Positions 1 through 8,927 of a stretch of DNA of 64,000 bases are shown here, piece after piece (the first letter of the stretch is position 1; each line of letters opens with the position of its first letter). The notes below the pieces were generated by a model. The model saw only the letters and a list, made by a program, of their open reading frames with translations. It did not search any database and was not told the DNA's origin. Position numbers and translations under genes: made by a program. Origin of the DNA: Drouetiella sp036703255 (lineage in GTDB: Bacteria; Cyanobacteriota; Cyanobacteriia; Elainellales; Elainellaceae); assembly GCA_036703255.1 (NCBI GenBank), contig DATNPL010000242.1, positions 1 through 64,000 on the forward strand. The letters run 5' to 3'.

Positions 1-52
1 AACTGCTGGCTTTGACCCGCAATATTTGTTGCTCTCGCTCTGCGATATTCAT
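1..52 (-). CDS. N-terminal fragment of a gene running off the left edge
   Basis: Only the first 17 codons are inside the window: an ATG read leftward from position 52 gives Met-Asn-Ile-Ala-Glu-Arg-Glu-Gln-Gln and onward, still open at base 1. The hydrophilic, Glu/Gln-rich start resembles the linker that precedes PAS or GAF domains in cyanobacterial sensor kinases. It lies 29 bases downstream of the CBS-pair gene on the same strand, so the two probably share a transcript. The product cannot be named from this much sequence. Confidence 0.4.
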   Translation of the reverse strand, partial: MNIAEREQQILRVKASS

Positions 53-81
53 GGGAGACTGCTCTCAATGCGTGACTCTCC

Positions 82-633
82 CTACTGTCTAGCTTGTTGA
101 GTTTTCTCTTGCCAATGGCGAAAAAATAAAGACACTAACGATTGCTCAGGTTGCTGATCAAGTTCTACGGGTTGCAGCAGACGGCAGAGGCTCTCGCCAG
201 TCAGCAGGCCCACCACTTGTCCGTTGTCGTCTAGTACTGGCAAGTGCTGAATGTCGTGTTGTTGCAGGAGCTTAAGCGCAGCGTCAGGAGTCGTTAACTC
301 TACTTGCCGGATTGTGACGACGGGCGGCTCCACCACCTCTGCGAGTGGAACTCCAGTGAGCGATTGCTCCTCGGCAACCAGGCGCGTCACGTCTCGCTCA
401 CTAAATAATCCAACCAATTGAGCGTCGTCCATCACCACCAGGCAATGAGCACATCCGCTGCTGTTAGGGACATTGAGTGCGTCTTGATTAGCTGCAACCG
501 GAGGGCTAATGGGCGAAGTACCTAGAAGGGCGATCGCATCGGTTACCAATGTCGTAGGTGCAACGGTCAGCCAAGGGGGCGCGATCGCGTTCTCTAGATC
601 GCACGTTAAAAGCAATGGAGAGGCTGAGACCAT
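82..633 (-). CDS. CBS-pair domain protein
   Basis: This 183-residue protein consists of two CBS motifs: residues about 15-90 (ending GLFSERDVTRLV) and about 100-160 (DIQHLPVLDDNGQVVGLLT). CBS pairs bind adenine nucleotides and usually regulate a partner domain. In cyanobacteria they are often fused to PAS/GAF-histidine kinases; here the pair is a separate polypeptide directly upstream of a probable sensor gene that leaves the window, so it may act as its detached sensory input. No signal peptide or membrane segment is visible, so a cytoplasmic location is likely. The ATG at 633 is the first start in an otherwise unoccupied upstream region. Confidence 0.8.
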   Translation of the reverse strand: MVSASPLLLTCDLENAIAPPWLTVAPTTLVTDAIALLGTSPISPPVAANQDALNVPNSSGCAHCLVVMDDAQLVGLFSERDVTRLVAEEQSLTGVPLAEVVEPPVVTIRQVELTTPDAALKLLQQHDIQHLPVLDDNGQVVGLLTGESLCRLLQPVELDQQPEQSLVSLFFRHWQEKTQQARQ

Positions 634-1390
634 AGGACTTAAATCATTCGGTTCAGGTGGAGCGATTTAGAGAAAACAATATGAAATCAACAAGAGACCC
701 AAGGTCTCCCCTACTAATTATTCTCTCCTCGCAGCAGGACTTCTCAGCTGAGAAACGTACCTACAATCATGCCACCGCTACATCAGACTTTCTACAGAAT
801 TTAATTTTCTCTATTTCTTAAGCTGGAATCTCAGAGAACAACGTCAAAACTATCAATTCAAATAGCCGTATTCTTACGGTACGGGTATTTTGTATTACAT
901 TGTTATTCCAGTGAAATCGCTGAAATCAGTATAATGCTGCCAAAGTTTAGGGAATTCCTTCCTTCTGTAACCAAGCTCTTTTGAATACCGTTGAAACGTA
1001 TGGGTTCAAGGTTAATGGGGTGGCTAAACTGTGTGGCGGGCAAAAGAAGCATCAGGAAAATTTGTTAAAGACTCTCAGCCTCAGCGACCCTCTCTGGAAT
1101 TTAGGAGGGAATAGTAGCAAATATGGGATGGGCAAAAGCAACGCAACGGACGGGCGATCGTGCTGGTTCGCGACTGCATTGCTGGATTCTCTATGATTGC
1201 TTGGCTGCGTTATTTTACGTTTAGTCTTACTGCGATGCCAGCAACGGCTCAGTTGGTTCCTAATCTTCCAGTACTACCCGTGAGTCTCCCAGATATGCAG
1301 GTCGGTCTGAAAACTGTATAAATCAGTTGCAAAATGTGAATGTTTTATCGAACTAGATTATTAACCAAAGCTGAAGTTTATTAAGCAGTT
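634..1390. other. Intergenic stretch, no convincing gene
   Basis: AT-rich spacer between the CBS gene and the kinase remnant. A 42-codon frame at 1193-1321 begins with a hydrophobic segment ending Ala-Thr-Ala-Gln, like a truncated signal peptide, but stops at once and is probably debris. The longer open frame at 981-1196 has no protein-like features. Promoters for the leftward CBS gene must lie near 640-700 but no clear boxes were seen. Confidence 0.5.
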
Positions 1391-1700
1391 GATAAAAAAC
1401 GAGAGCTAAATGAGTTGAAGTCGCGCTTTATCTCTATGGCATCGCATGAATTCCGCACCCCTCTAACCATCATCTGTTGCAGTCTAGTGCTTTCATCGAG
1501 CTAAGAATGTAGGAAACGTTCCAGGGACAGGTCTAGGTCTCTCGATTGGAAAAAGATGTATCGATTTACAGAGTGGTCAAATAGAGTTACATAGTCGAGT
1601 AATATGGGTACAATTTTTACAGTTAAAATTCTCACGAATCAAGTAGTAACTATTAGTAGAAATAGCCATAAAAATAGCTGTCATGCTACTGGAGCAGCTT
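1391..1700 (+). pseudogene. Histidine kinase remnant (H-box joined to G-box)
   Basis: Three out-of-frame pieces of a histidine kinase survive. From 1391 the frame reads FISMASHEFRTPLT, a HisKA H-box with the phospho-acceptor His, and ends at a stop near 1503. From 1506, in another frame, comes GTGLGLSIGKRCIDLQSGQI, the G2 box of the ATPase domain. A third frame gives GTIFTVKIL, the usual C-terminus. The N box and G1 box between them are missing, so an internal deletion plus at least two frameshifts have destroyed the gene. It sits directly before an intact response regulator, so it was probably the cognate or neighbouring kinase. No functional product is expected. Confidence 0.85.
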
Positions 1701-1924
1701 AGAATAAAGAGTCTTGATCGCGTCGAAGGGATTTTTTGCAGCCCTGAATTACAATATACAGCGGATCGCAGCTTCACGGGGGCATCTGACAATGGCAGAA
1801 CTCCTTCAGCGTAAGGCTTTATAGCATTATAGGTGTCTCCTATATGACTGAAAAGCGCTGTAAAAGTATATAAGAAACTTGCAAGCTTAGCTTGAGCTGT
1901 TAAATACATTCACTCGACAAACAG

Positions 1925-2290
1925 ATGACTAAAGTGATTTTAATTGCAGATGATGAACCGCAGCTACGTCTGTTAGTAAGGACTACTTTGGAAGATGATG
2001 ACTATGCTATCTATGAAGCAGAAGATGGTCAACAAGCGCTAGAACTAGCAGAGCAAGTGAGCCCAGATTTGTTTTTGTTAGATAATATGATGCCTCAATA
2101 TAGCGGAATTGAAGTTTGTCAGCGACTTCGTATGAATCCTAAATTCATTCATCATCCAATCATTATGCTTACTGCAAAATCACAACAGCATGATATTACT
2201 TCAGGTAAAACAGCAGGTGTAGACCACTATTTAATTAAACCATTTAGTCCTTTGGAACTGATGCATTTAGTAGAGGAAGTTCTTTCATGA
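1925..2290 (+). CDS. Single-domain response regulator (CheY-like)
   Basis: A 121-residue stand-alone receiver. The acidic pair Asp9/Asp10, phospho-acceptor Asp53 (LFLLDNMMP), Thr83 and Lys105 (LIKPFSP) are all present, so it should be phosphorylatable. There is no output domain. Its stop overlaps the next start by four bases (ATGA), which implies translational coupling to the HD-GYP gene, so the pair probably acts as a split receiver/HD-GYP regulator. The kinase upstream is destroyed, so the phosphodonor may now be the hybrid kinase at 3293-5959 or another kinase. Confidence 0.92.
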   Translation: MTKVILIADDEPQLRLLVRTTLEDDDYAIYEAEDGQQALELAEQVSPDLFLLDNMMPQYSGIEVCQRLRMNPKFIHHPIIMLTAKSQQHDITSGKTAGVDHYLIKPFSPLELMHLVEEVLS

Positions 2291-3144
2291 GTACTGTACG
2301 CATTGAGAAGAATAGGTATTTTCCTAAAGCCTGTACTGATGTACAACAGCAGTTGGATGCCGCTAATTCCCAGCTAGCAATTTATGCTCGTGATCTGAAG
2401 CATCTTGCTATTGCTGAAAGAGAGAAGTCTCAGAAGTTAGCTCTTGCTAACCAACAACTGCAAGCATTTGCAAAAGATTTGAAGCTAGCTGTAGTAGCAG
2501 AAAAGCAAAAGACAGCAGAGTTAGAGGTTGCTTATTATGAACTTATCTTCCGACTTACTCGTGCCTCGAAGTATAAAGATGAGGAAACTGGTGCTCATAT
2601 TCAACGTCTCAGTCACTATGCTAAAGCAATGGCTTTGCATTTAGGTTGGAGCGAAGTGGAAGCAGAAATTCTATTCCAAGCAGCGCCTATGCACGATGTC
2701 GGTAAAATCGCCGTTCCTGATGCCATTCTGCTCAAACAAGGGACTCTCTCTACCGAGGAGTGGGAAACGATGAAGCAACACCCAAAGTTTGGAGCAAGTT
2801 TGTTAGAAGGATTAGATTCGCCTTTGGCACAGATGAGCCGAGATATTGCGCTGACTCATCATGAACGTTGGAACGGTACAGGTTATCCACAGGGATTAAA
2901 GGGAGAGGAGATTCCTGTAGTTGGTCGTATCATTATCCTCGCCGATCAGTATGACGCGCTGCGTAGTCAACGTCCCTATAAGCCTGGATTTGAGCACGAT
3001 AAAACCTGTGATATTCTCTTCAATGGTGACGGACGGACAGAGCCTGAACATTTTGATCCTCAAATCATAGAGGCGTTTCGTGCTATCCATCCAAAATTTG
3101 CCGCGATTTATGAGCGTATTTCCGACGAATTGTGCGCCGCTTGA
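2287..3144 (+). CDS. HD-GYP domain phosphodiesterase
   Basis: A 285-residue protein with a coiled-coil N-terminus (about residues 15-90, with two related segments around YARDLKHLAIAEREKSQ and FAKDLKLAVVAEKQKT) and a C-terminal HD-GYP domain. The metal-binding His-Asp is at 136-137, the HHERWNGTGYP motif at 191-201 holds the GYP signature, and Asp220/Asp224 follow. HD-GYP enzymes hydrolyse cyclic di-GMP. The gene overlaps the preceding receiver gene by ATGA. In many proteins receiver, coiled coil and HD-GYP are one chain; here they are split in two. Cytoplasmic, no membrane segment. Confidence 0.9.
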   Translation: MSTVRIEKNRYFPKACTDVQQQLDAANSQLAIYARDLKHLAIAEREKSQKLALANQQLQAFAKDLKLAVVAEKQKTAELEVAYYELIFRLTRASKYKDEETGAHIQRLSHYAKAMALHLGWSEVEAEILFQAAPMHDVGKIAVPDAILLKQGTLSTEEWETMKQHPKFGASLLEGLDSPLAQMSRDIALTHHERWNGTGYPQGLKGEEIPVVGRIIILADQYDALRSQRPYKPGFEHDKTCDILFNGDGRTEPEHFDPQIIEAFRAIHPKFAAIYERISDELCAA

Positions 3145-3292
3145 GGTCGCTTTGTTGATTAGTCTCATTCTTCTGAGCAAATACTCTAACCATTTCTCTA
3201 CCAATTAACTGGGTGCAAAGCTTCATTGATGGATCTAACCATGACACTTCTTCTACTAGCTTGATGTAAAGTTGGGGATCATCATTGTAATT

Positions 3293-5959
3293 ATGCACAT
3301 ATTAGCCATTCAACGTTTATCTAAGCTGTGGCCCAGTTTGTCTTTACGCTCCAAGGGCGCGATCGTCACGGCAATTCCAGTAATCTGCTTAGTCACCTCG
3401 CTTACTACTTTTGCTTTGCTCCAACGTCACCTTGATCAAGCAGAGCAATGGGTAAAACACACTCAAGAAGTTCGTTTGAATTCAGAACAGGCACTCCGAC
3501 GATTAGTAGATGCTGAAGCAGGTGTGCGTGGTTATGACCTGACTCATAAAGAAGAATATTTAAAACCTTACACGCAGGCACAGTTCTTCATTCCTGGCAT
3601 TTTGAATTACCTTGCTCAGCTAGTTAGTGATAACCATAGTCAGAAGGATCGTCTCAAACAGATTCAATCTCTGGTTGAACATCAACTGGTGCTGATTCAA
3701 AATGATCTAGAACTCATTCAATCTTCTAAGGGAAAAGCGCGCAATGCCGCTAAATTAACGCCGCTCCTGGATCAAAGAAAAGCAGGAATGGATATTATTC
3801 GGCAACGTGTGGATGAGTTCACCCAGGTAGAAGATCAACTATTACGGGAACGTAGCCAGATGCTACAGCACCAAAGGAGCATCACGATCGTGGTGCTTTG
3901 GGCATCAAGCTTGATTGGCGTAGCGGGTGGCTTTTTCGCTCATTCTCTCTACAGTGTGGGCATTGTCCGGCGCATTCGCCAACTGCAAGACAATGCTCAC
4001 AAAATGGCGCAGGGGAAACCTTTGACTGCTTTGATCCTTGGACAAGATGAAGTGAGTCAGCTAGACCAGGTGCTGCACACTACCGCTGAGAAAATTGCTC
4101 AACGGCAAGCCCAACTGCATGAAGCCAATGCGTTGCTTGCGGAAGCAGCTCGTAAGGAAAAGGCACTGATTGATAATTCACGTGATGTGATTTGCTCGAT
4201 CGACGCAGAGGGCAAGTTTGTGGATCTTAGTCCTGCCTGCCTGCTGCTATGGGGTTACAGTCCCGAAGAACTGGTCGGTCGCCCTTACCTTGACTTAGTT
4301 GTACCCGAAGACGTTCAGAAGACGATTGCAGTTGCCGCTGGCGTGATGGCTGGTCACGTTGTTTCAGGGTTTGAGAACCGCTACCAGCGTAAAGATGGGT
4401 CGTGGATCGATCTTTTATGGTCTGCAAGTTGGTCAGACTCTGAACAGTTGATGTTTTGTGTGGCACGAGACATGACTGAGCGGAAGGAAGTCGAACGATT
4501 GAAAAATGACTTTATTTCTACAGTAAATCACGAATTACGCACGCCTTTAACAAGCTTACGTGGCTTTACCGAACTGCTGCTCCACAAACAATCTTCGCCA
4601 GAAAAGCAGCGCCAATATCTGACTATTATTTCTAGTGAAACTACACGCCTCACAAATCTCATTACTAACTTTCTCGATATTCAACGGATTGAATCAGGAC
4701 AGCAGACCTACTATTTTGAGTCTGTAGATCTCTCACTGTTGCTGCATGAAAGCATCTCGCTGTTTGCCCCTAACCATCATCAGCATTCTTTTAATGTTGT
4801 AGTACCTGACTTACTGTCACCCGTTAAAGCCGATGCTGACTGTATTCGTCAAGTTCTTTCTAATTTGATCTCCAATGCCATCAAATACTCTCCTGCAGGA
4901 GGAACAGTAACCATCTCTGCTCATGAGGAGGAAACGGCTATTCGTGTTTGTGTAGCAGACCAGGGTCTTGGGATGACGCCAGAGGCAAGGGCGAAACTCT
5001 TCACCAAGTTTTACCGCGTTGACAGTACGGCGACTCGTAAGATTGGTGGGACAGGGCTAGGATTAACCTTAGTCAAGTCAATTGTTGAAGCTCATAGCGG
5101 CAATATTACCGTTGAGAGTGAGCCTAAGAAAGGTAGCACTTTTTCTTTTACCTTGCCTAAAGTGCCAGAGCCAGTGCCATTGGTGTTTCAAGAGCCAGTC
5201 TCTGCAACAACCATCGATGTCTTGCTTGTGGAAGACCATGAAAACTTTGCCAAACTCCTTCAAGATCAGTTTGAGTTAGTGGGTTTTAATGTAGTCTCTA
5301 CTGCCTTTGCTGAGCAGGCTCTAGAGTTTCTGGAGCGGCGTCTTCCTCGCTTGATTATGCTAGACATTCATCTAGCAGGCAAGCTAGATGGTTGGGACTT
5401 CTTGATTGCGCTGCGAAGTAAAAGTAATCCTAAATTGTTATCTACCCCGGTCTTAATCATCACCCTTTCATCGGAACCAAACATCAGGGGGCTTGCTTTT
5501 AGAGGAGCAGACTACCTACCGAAATCAGTTGTAGCTGAGAGACTACTACAAACCGTAGAATATCATCTGCCTCAGCTAGTAGGAAAAACTGTGTTGGTTG
5601 CTGATGATGATGCCGCTTTCCGTCAGCAGGTGATTGAAATCATCAAGTTAGAAAAAGATGTGCGTTGTGTAGAAGCCTCGAACGGTAGAGAAGCTTTAGA
5701 GTGTATCCATCAACAAATGCCCGATCTGCTTATTCTTGATCTATTAATGCCCGAAACAGATGGTTTTGAAGTATTGAAGCAATTGAGAATGAATAAAAAC
5801 GCGTTTGACTTACCTGTCATTGTCGTCACAGGTGCTACTTTATCGCCTGAAGAGAAGAATTATCTCAAGAACAGGATGGGAATTTTAGTCAATAAGCAGA
5901 AAGCCACGATCGAGGCATTAACTCAACTCGTCGAACAAACCCTTGGTAGCTTGAGGTAA
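3293..5959 (+). CDS. CHASE3 hybrid sensor histidine kinase with two receivers
   Basis: An 888-residue membrane sensor. Order: transmembrane helix near residues 25-45, CHASE3-type periplasmic sensor (about 50-185, with LRRLVDAEAGVRGYDL), second helix near 200-220, HAMP, PAS (about 285-395), HisKA with FISTVNHELRTPLT, HATPase with N box NLISNAIKYSP, G1 DQGLGM and G2 GTGLGL, then two receivers. The first receiver has LIMLDIHLAGKLDGWDF and ends in YLPKS; the second has LLILDLLMPETDG but ends ILVNKQK. The ATG at 3293 is preferred to an upstream TTG at 3272. A separate receiver gene follows after two bases, so a multi-step phosphorelay is likely. Confidence 0.9.
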   Translation: MHILAIQRLSKLWPSLSLRSKGAIVTAIPVICLVTSLTTFALLQRHLDQAEQWVKHTQEVRLNSEQALRRLVDAEAGVRGYDLTHKEEYLKPYTQAQFFIPGILNYLAQLVSDNHSQKDRLKQIQSLVEHQLVLIQNDLELIQSSKGKARNAAKLTPLLDQRKAGMDIIRQRVDEFTQVEDQLLRERSQMLQHQRSITIVVLWASSLIGVAGGFFAHSLYSVGIVRRIRQLQDNAHKMAQGKPLTALILGQDEVSQLDQVLHTTAEKIAQRQAQLHEANALLAEAARKEKALIDNSRDVICSIDAEGKFVDLSPACLLLWGYSPEELVGRPYLDLVVPEDVQKTIAVAAGVMAGHVVSGFENRYQRKDGSWIDLLWSASWSDSEQLMFCVARDMTERKEVERLKNDFISTVNHELRTPLTSLRGFTELLLHKQSSPEKQRQYLTIISSETTRLTNLITNFLDIQRIESGQQTYYFESVDLSLLLHESISLFAPNHHQHSFNVVVPDLLSPVKADADCIRQVLSNLISNAIKYSPAGGTVTISAHEEETAIRVCVADQGLGMTPEARAKLFTKFYRVDSTATRKIGGTGLGLTLVKSIVEAHSGNITVESEPKKGSTFSFTLPKVPEPVPLVFQEPVSATTIDVLLVEDHENFAKLLQDQFELVGFNVVSTAFAEQALEFLERRLPRLIMLDIHLAGKLDGWDFLIALRSKSNPKLLSTPVLIITLSSEPNIRGLAFRGADYLPKSVVAERLLQTVEYHLPQLVGKTVLVADDDAAFRQQVIEIIKLEKDVRCVEASNGREALECIHQQMPDLLILDLLMPETDGFEVLKQLRMNKNAFDLPVIVVTGATLSPEEKNYLKNRMGILVNKQKATIEALTQLVEQTLGSLR

Positions 5960-5961
5960 GA

Positions 5962-6324
5962 GTGAAAAAAGTTGTTTTTGTCGATGACGATTACCAGTTG
6001 CAGCAATTGGTGTTTGCAACGCTAAGTGACACTTGTAAAGTTGTTGGGGTACAGGATGCAGATGAATTTCAGAAAAAATTTACGGCTTTACAGCCTGACC
6101 TGGTGATTCTTGATGTTGCTCTTAAACGATTGGAACCATATGCTGGCTTCAGATTGTTAGAGTGGCTGAAAACAAATCACTCGCATGTTTCCATCATTTG
6201 CTTTAGTGGTTTTCCAAATCGAGACGATATGGAAAGAGCCCAAGCATTGGGAGCAGATTGGTGCATCCGCAAACCCTGTTCGATGTCTGAGCTAAAAGCG
6301 GTTGTTGAAGAAGTGGTTCGGTGA
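5962..6324 (+). CDS. Single-domain response regulator
   Basis: A 120-residue receiver starting at GTG, two bases after the hybrid kinase stop, so it is part of the same operon. Acidic residues Asp8-Asp10, phospho-acceptor Asp51 (LVILDVAL), Ser82 and Lys104 (CIRKPCS) fit an active receiver. The loop after Asp51 is unusual: the common MPxxxG is replaced by ALKRLEPYAG. No output domain. It is probably a downstream phosphate acceptor in the relay that begins with the preceding kinase. Confidence 0.88.
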   Translation: MKKVVFVDDDYQLQQLVFATLSDTCKVVGVQDADEFQKKFTALQPDLVILDVALKRLEPYAGFRLLEWLKTNHSHVSIICFSGFPNRDDMERAQALGADWCIRKPCSMSELKAVVEEVVR

Positions 6325-6534
6325 TTGTAAACCTTAAAACACGAGTTATGTGCAAGTTCGGACGGGGAGGCAAAAAGTTCAGAGGGAGGCAGCTTTCAGC
6401 ACAGCATCGCTACTTGGGGCAAAGGTAGCGGTGCGATGTAGTAAGTCAAGTGTTAGAGGATTAAAGCAAATCCTCCTAAATGAGTGGAGAGCTATCTCTC
6501 CCAGTGGAATCTGTCCCACTGTCCCCACGTAAAA

Positions 6535-6960
6535 GGGTTGTGTCGCAAAAACTGATGAGTGTTAAGGTAGATAGTCCTAACCTTGCCTCTTCTTCCTCCG
6601 ATGTCTACTCCTGCTCTGTTTAAGTAACGGCACCTTTTGCCCGAAATCATCCTGGTGAATATGCGGTGGTACTGCCGTTACGCCTTGAGCTACCGAGATT
6701 TAGAGGAAATGATAGCTAAGCGGGGTGTGGAGGTAGACCACGATCAATCGTTGGGTGTTGAAGTACGCGCCAGAGCTGGACAAACGCATCCGACCTCACT
6801 TGAAACCGACAAACGACTCATGGCGAACCGACGAGACTTACATCAAAATCAAGGGTGAGTGGAAATATCTGTACCCTTGCTGTCGATTCGGAGGGGAATA
6901 CTCTGGCTCAGTTATAGCAACGGACAAAAAATGGTCGTTAAGGCTAGAAGGCTCATGAAA
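6535..6960 (+). mobile_element. IS6-family insertion sequence, truncated
   Basis: The left end at 6535 reads GGGTTGTGTCGCAAAAACTG, which matches the pattern of IS6-family terminal repeats (GG...TGTTGCAAA). A transposase reading frame starts 66 bases inside it. The transposase is cut off after about 120 codons and no matching right-hand repeat was found, so only the left half of the element remains. Confidence 0.75.
6601..6958 (+). pseudogene. IS6-family transposase, broken
   Basis: Reading from ATG 6601 gives a start typical of IS6 transposases, a stop codon TAA at 6625 where a sense codon is expected, then EIILVNMRWYCRYALSYRDL and a frameshift near 6745-6760. The frame from 6755 continues YAPELDKRIRPHLKPTNDSW and TDETYIKIKGEWKYLY, which includes the first DDE-site aspartate. 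The rest of the catalytic core is missing. Stop, frameshift and truncation show a dead copy. Confidence 0.85.
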
Positions 6961-7365
6961 TAAAGCTTTCAGCGATCGCTATAATTGCCTACCTAGCGGC
7001 TTGAACAGTCCCGTTTTTACCCCTAAATGGGACAGTCCAAAACAAAGGCAACGATTTTGCGCCATTACAGGCTTCTCAGCAGTGCTCGATTAGACCTCGT
7101 AAATGGGACAGTTCGCTCTAACTACTCACTAACGACCAGAATTTTTCCGCTGCTAAATCTAAGCCAGGTACTGGATGAGCAGATGAGCCAGCATCTCGGC
7201 TTAACTGACGTCGAGGTGTTTAATCAGGCAATGAATATTGCTCACAACGAGGATGTTTCGACCTGGGTAGAAACGATCGCCCAGTGCTTGCAGGAGGTCA
7301 ATTTACAACCATTCCGCTCATGCAGCTTCAGAGAATGAGATTTTGTATTAAATGTCAAGCTCATA
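6961..7365. other. Spacer with a repeated TAAATGGGACAGT motif
   Basis: A 103-codon frame at 7027-7338 is open but unrecognised; its second half (around PLLNLSQVLDEQMSQHLGL) is protein-like and could be the C-terminal scrap of a lost gene. The 13-mer TAAATGGGACAGT occurs at 7024-7036 and again at 7100-7112, 76 bases apart. Such duplicated ends are typical where mobile elements have come and gone. A related string (GTGGGACAGTTTGATG) lies just before the Tn3 fragment at 62.6 kb. Confidence 0.4.
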
Positions 7366-7477
7366 GGGCTCTTCCCAGCTTTTGGTGAAAAAGGGCGTAG
7401 CCGCTGATCTTGATTACGAAGGTGCTAGGTTTCCAAGCTGTTGCAGAACCCAGATCACCAAAACCTGGGAAGAGCCC
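7366..7477. mobile_element. ISL3-like terminal-repeat remnant (MITE-like, 112 bp)
   Basis: A 23-base sequence starting GGGCTCTTCCCAG at 7366-7388 is repeated in inverted orientation at 7455-7477 with one mismatch. GGGCTCTTCC at the tips is the pattern of ISL3-family terminal inverted repeats. Only 66 bases lie between the arms, too few for a transposase, so this is either a non-autonomous miniature element or an internal-deletion derivative. No clear 8-base target duplication was seen. Confidence 0.7.
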
Positions 7478-7684
7478 CTCTCTGTTATCGGGTTGCAAAG
7501 CGAGATTACTCTATGATCTAACATTCAGTCATCAGGATTACAAAGTTGGCTTGAGACAGAAGAGTAAGCCAGGCTTAGCTTTGCTACTTGAATGACGATA
7601 ATGTGTCTCAACGACAAATCAAGGGCACTGTACAACTTTACTTTGGGACGTTTCATTCCTCTTGCTATTTCGTCTTAGAATTGC

Positions 7685-7719
7685 TTTATCCCCGATATTG
7701 GTCAAATATCGGGGATAAA
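7685..7719. repeat. Perfect 15-bp inverted repeat with 5-bp spacer
   Basis: TTTATCCCCGATATT at 7685-7699 pairs perfectly with its complement at 7705-7719, separated by GGTCA. It lies 130 bases upstream of a tyrosine recombinase gene. Size and spacing suit a paired binding site for a XerC/D-type recombinase (dif-like crossover site) or an operator. A transcription terminator is less likely because neither side carries a T-run. Confidence 0.7.
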
Positions 7720-7848
7720 AATTTGAAGAATAAGTATAAATGCTTACTAGCAACTGCTTGAAATGAAGTATTTTCGTTCTCCTTGCCTCGCGCTTTAATC
7801 GAAAGGACAGGGTTCCATCCGCAACGTGTCGTCACTACTTTACTTGCT

Positions 7849-8844
7849 ATGAAACGTCCAGCTATTCCAGATCCTATCATTGTGCCTCTTGTGGGTGGTC
7901 AGGAAACTTCTACGGTACCTGCGGTTAGGGTTGCCTCTCTGACAGATTTGAGACAGACCAAGGTGGATGAGTTTATTGCGGCGCGATCGCTCAAGCCCAA
8001 AAGCGAGCAAGCTTACCGTCGAGATTTGCAGTACTTCATGGACTGGACGCAGCAGGCATGGGCAAATGTCACCAGACGGCAGGTTGCACAGTTCAAGCAA
8101 TATCTTTTGCAAGATCGGGGGCTGGCAGCCAATTCGGTCAATCGTATTTTGCGAACGCTCAAGACCTTTTATAAGTGGATGCTGGCGTCGGAGTACATCA
8201 CCAGCGATCCGACGACTGGGGTGAAGCAGGAGAAGGTGCCAGAAGCTCAGTCCCAGGAGTTGGAAGATGAAGAGGTCGAGCGGATCTATGTTGCGATCGC
8301 GGAAGCGAGTCGTGATCCGGTGCGCGATCGCGCCCTATTCTCGGTCTTGTTGCATGGCTTGCGGGCAGAGGAAGCGATTAACCTCAATTTTGAAGACTAC
8401 GATGGGCAGCAAGTGGTGATCCGAAAAGCAAAGCATGACAGCGTAGGAGAAGTGCCTCTCACACGACAAGCACGAGAAGATCTCAATGCTTATATGCAGC
8501 AGCGGCAGACTCAGGCAGAGTCAACGGGCCAAGAAGTGACGGCTAAGAGTCCATTATTTGTCTCCAACTCTAACCGCAGTCGAGGGCAACGGCTGACGTA
8601 TTGGGGGGTGCAGGAGGTAATGCACCAGCTTGCAGAACATACAGGGATAGACTTGCACGCCCATCGAGGTCGGCATACGTTTTGTACTCATTTAATTGTC
8701 AAGCTGGAAATGGATACGGCTCTGGCGATGGAGCTATCGCGCCATCGCGATATTCGCAGCTTCAAACGCTACACCAATCGTAAGAATAAGCTTGCTGCGA
8801 AGCGAGCATTTCTCAAAGCAACCAATCAACTAGAGGAGGGGTAG
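7849..8844 (+). CDS. Tyrosine recombinase (XerC/XerD-like)
   Basis: A 331-residue site-specific recombinase. The N-terminal core-binding domain (about residues 40-130) is followed by the catalytic domain. Visible active-site elements are Arg in LLHGLRAEEAI, Lys in VIRKAKHDSVGE, the His-Arg-Gly-Arg of HAHRGRHTFCTHL (HxxR), His in LSRHRDI, and Tyr in FKRYTNR as nucleophile. The ATG at 7849 is chosen over an in-frame TTG at 7783 because the conserved region starts well after it. It precedes the defence genes on the same strand (83-base gap) and follows an inverted repeat that may be its target. It could mobilise the island or resolve plasmid dimers. Confidence 0.9.
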   Translation: MKRPAIPDPIIVPLVGGQETSTVPAVRVASLTDLRQTKVDEFIAARSLKPKSEQAYRRDLQYFMDWTQQAWANVTRRQVAQFKQYLLQDRGLAANSVNRILRTLKTFYKWMLASEYITSDPTTGVKQEKVPEAQSQELEDEEVERIYVAIAEASRDPVRDRALFSVLLHGLRAEEAINLNFEDYDGQQVVIRKAKHDSVGEVPLTRQAREDLNAYMQQRQTQAESTGQEVTAKSPLFVSNSNRSRGQRLTYWGVQEVMHQLAEHTGIDLHAHRGRHTFCTHLIVKLEMDTALAMELSRHRDIRSFKRYTNRKNKLAAKRAFLKATNQLEEG

Positions 8845-8927
8845 CGATCGCCAATTTTCGATGTCAGTGACTATCCTCAACGTTCTGCCAGAATAGGTAG
8901 GGATGAGGACACAGTGAGTATCGGATC

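Noticed and set aside
7024..7112. Two TAAATGGGACAGT copies as ends of one small transposon
   Set aside because: They are direct, not inverted, and no matching element could be delimited; kept only as a repeat note.
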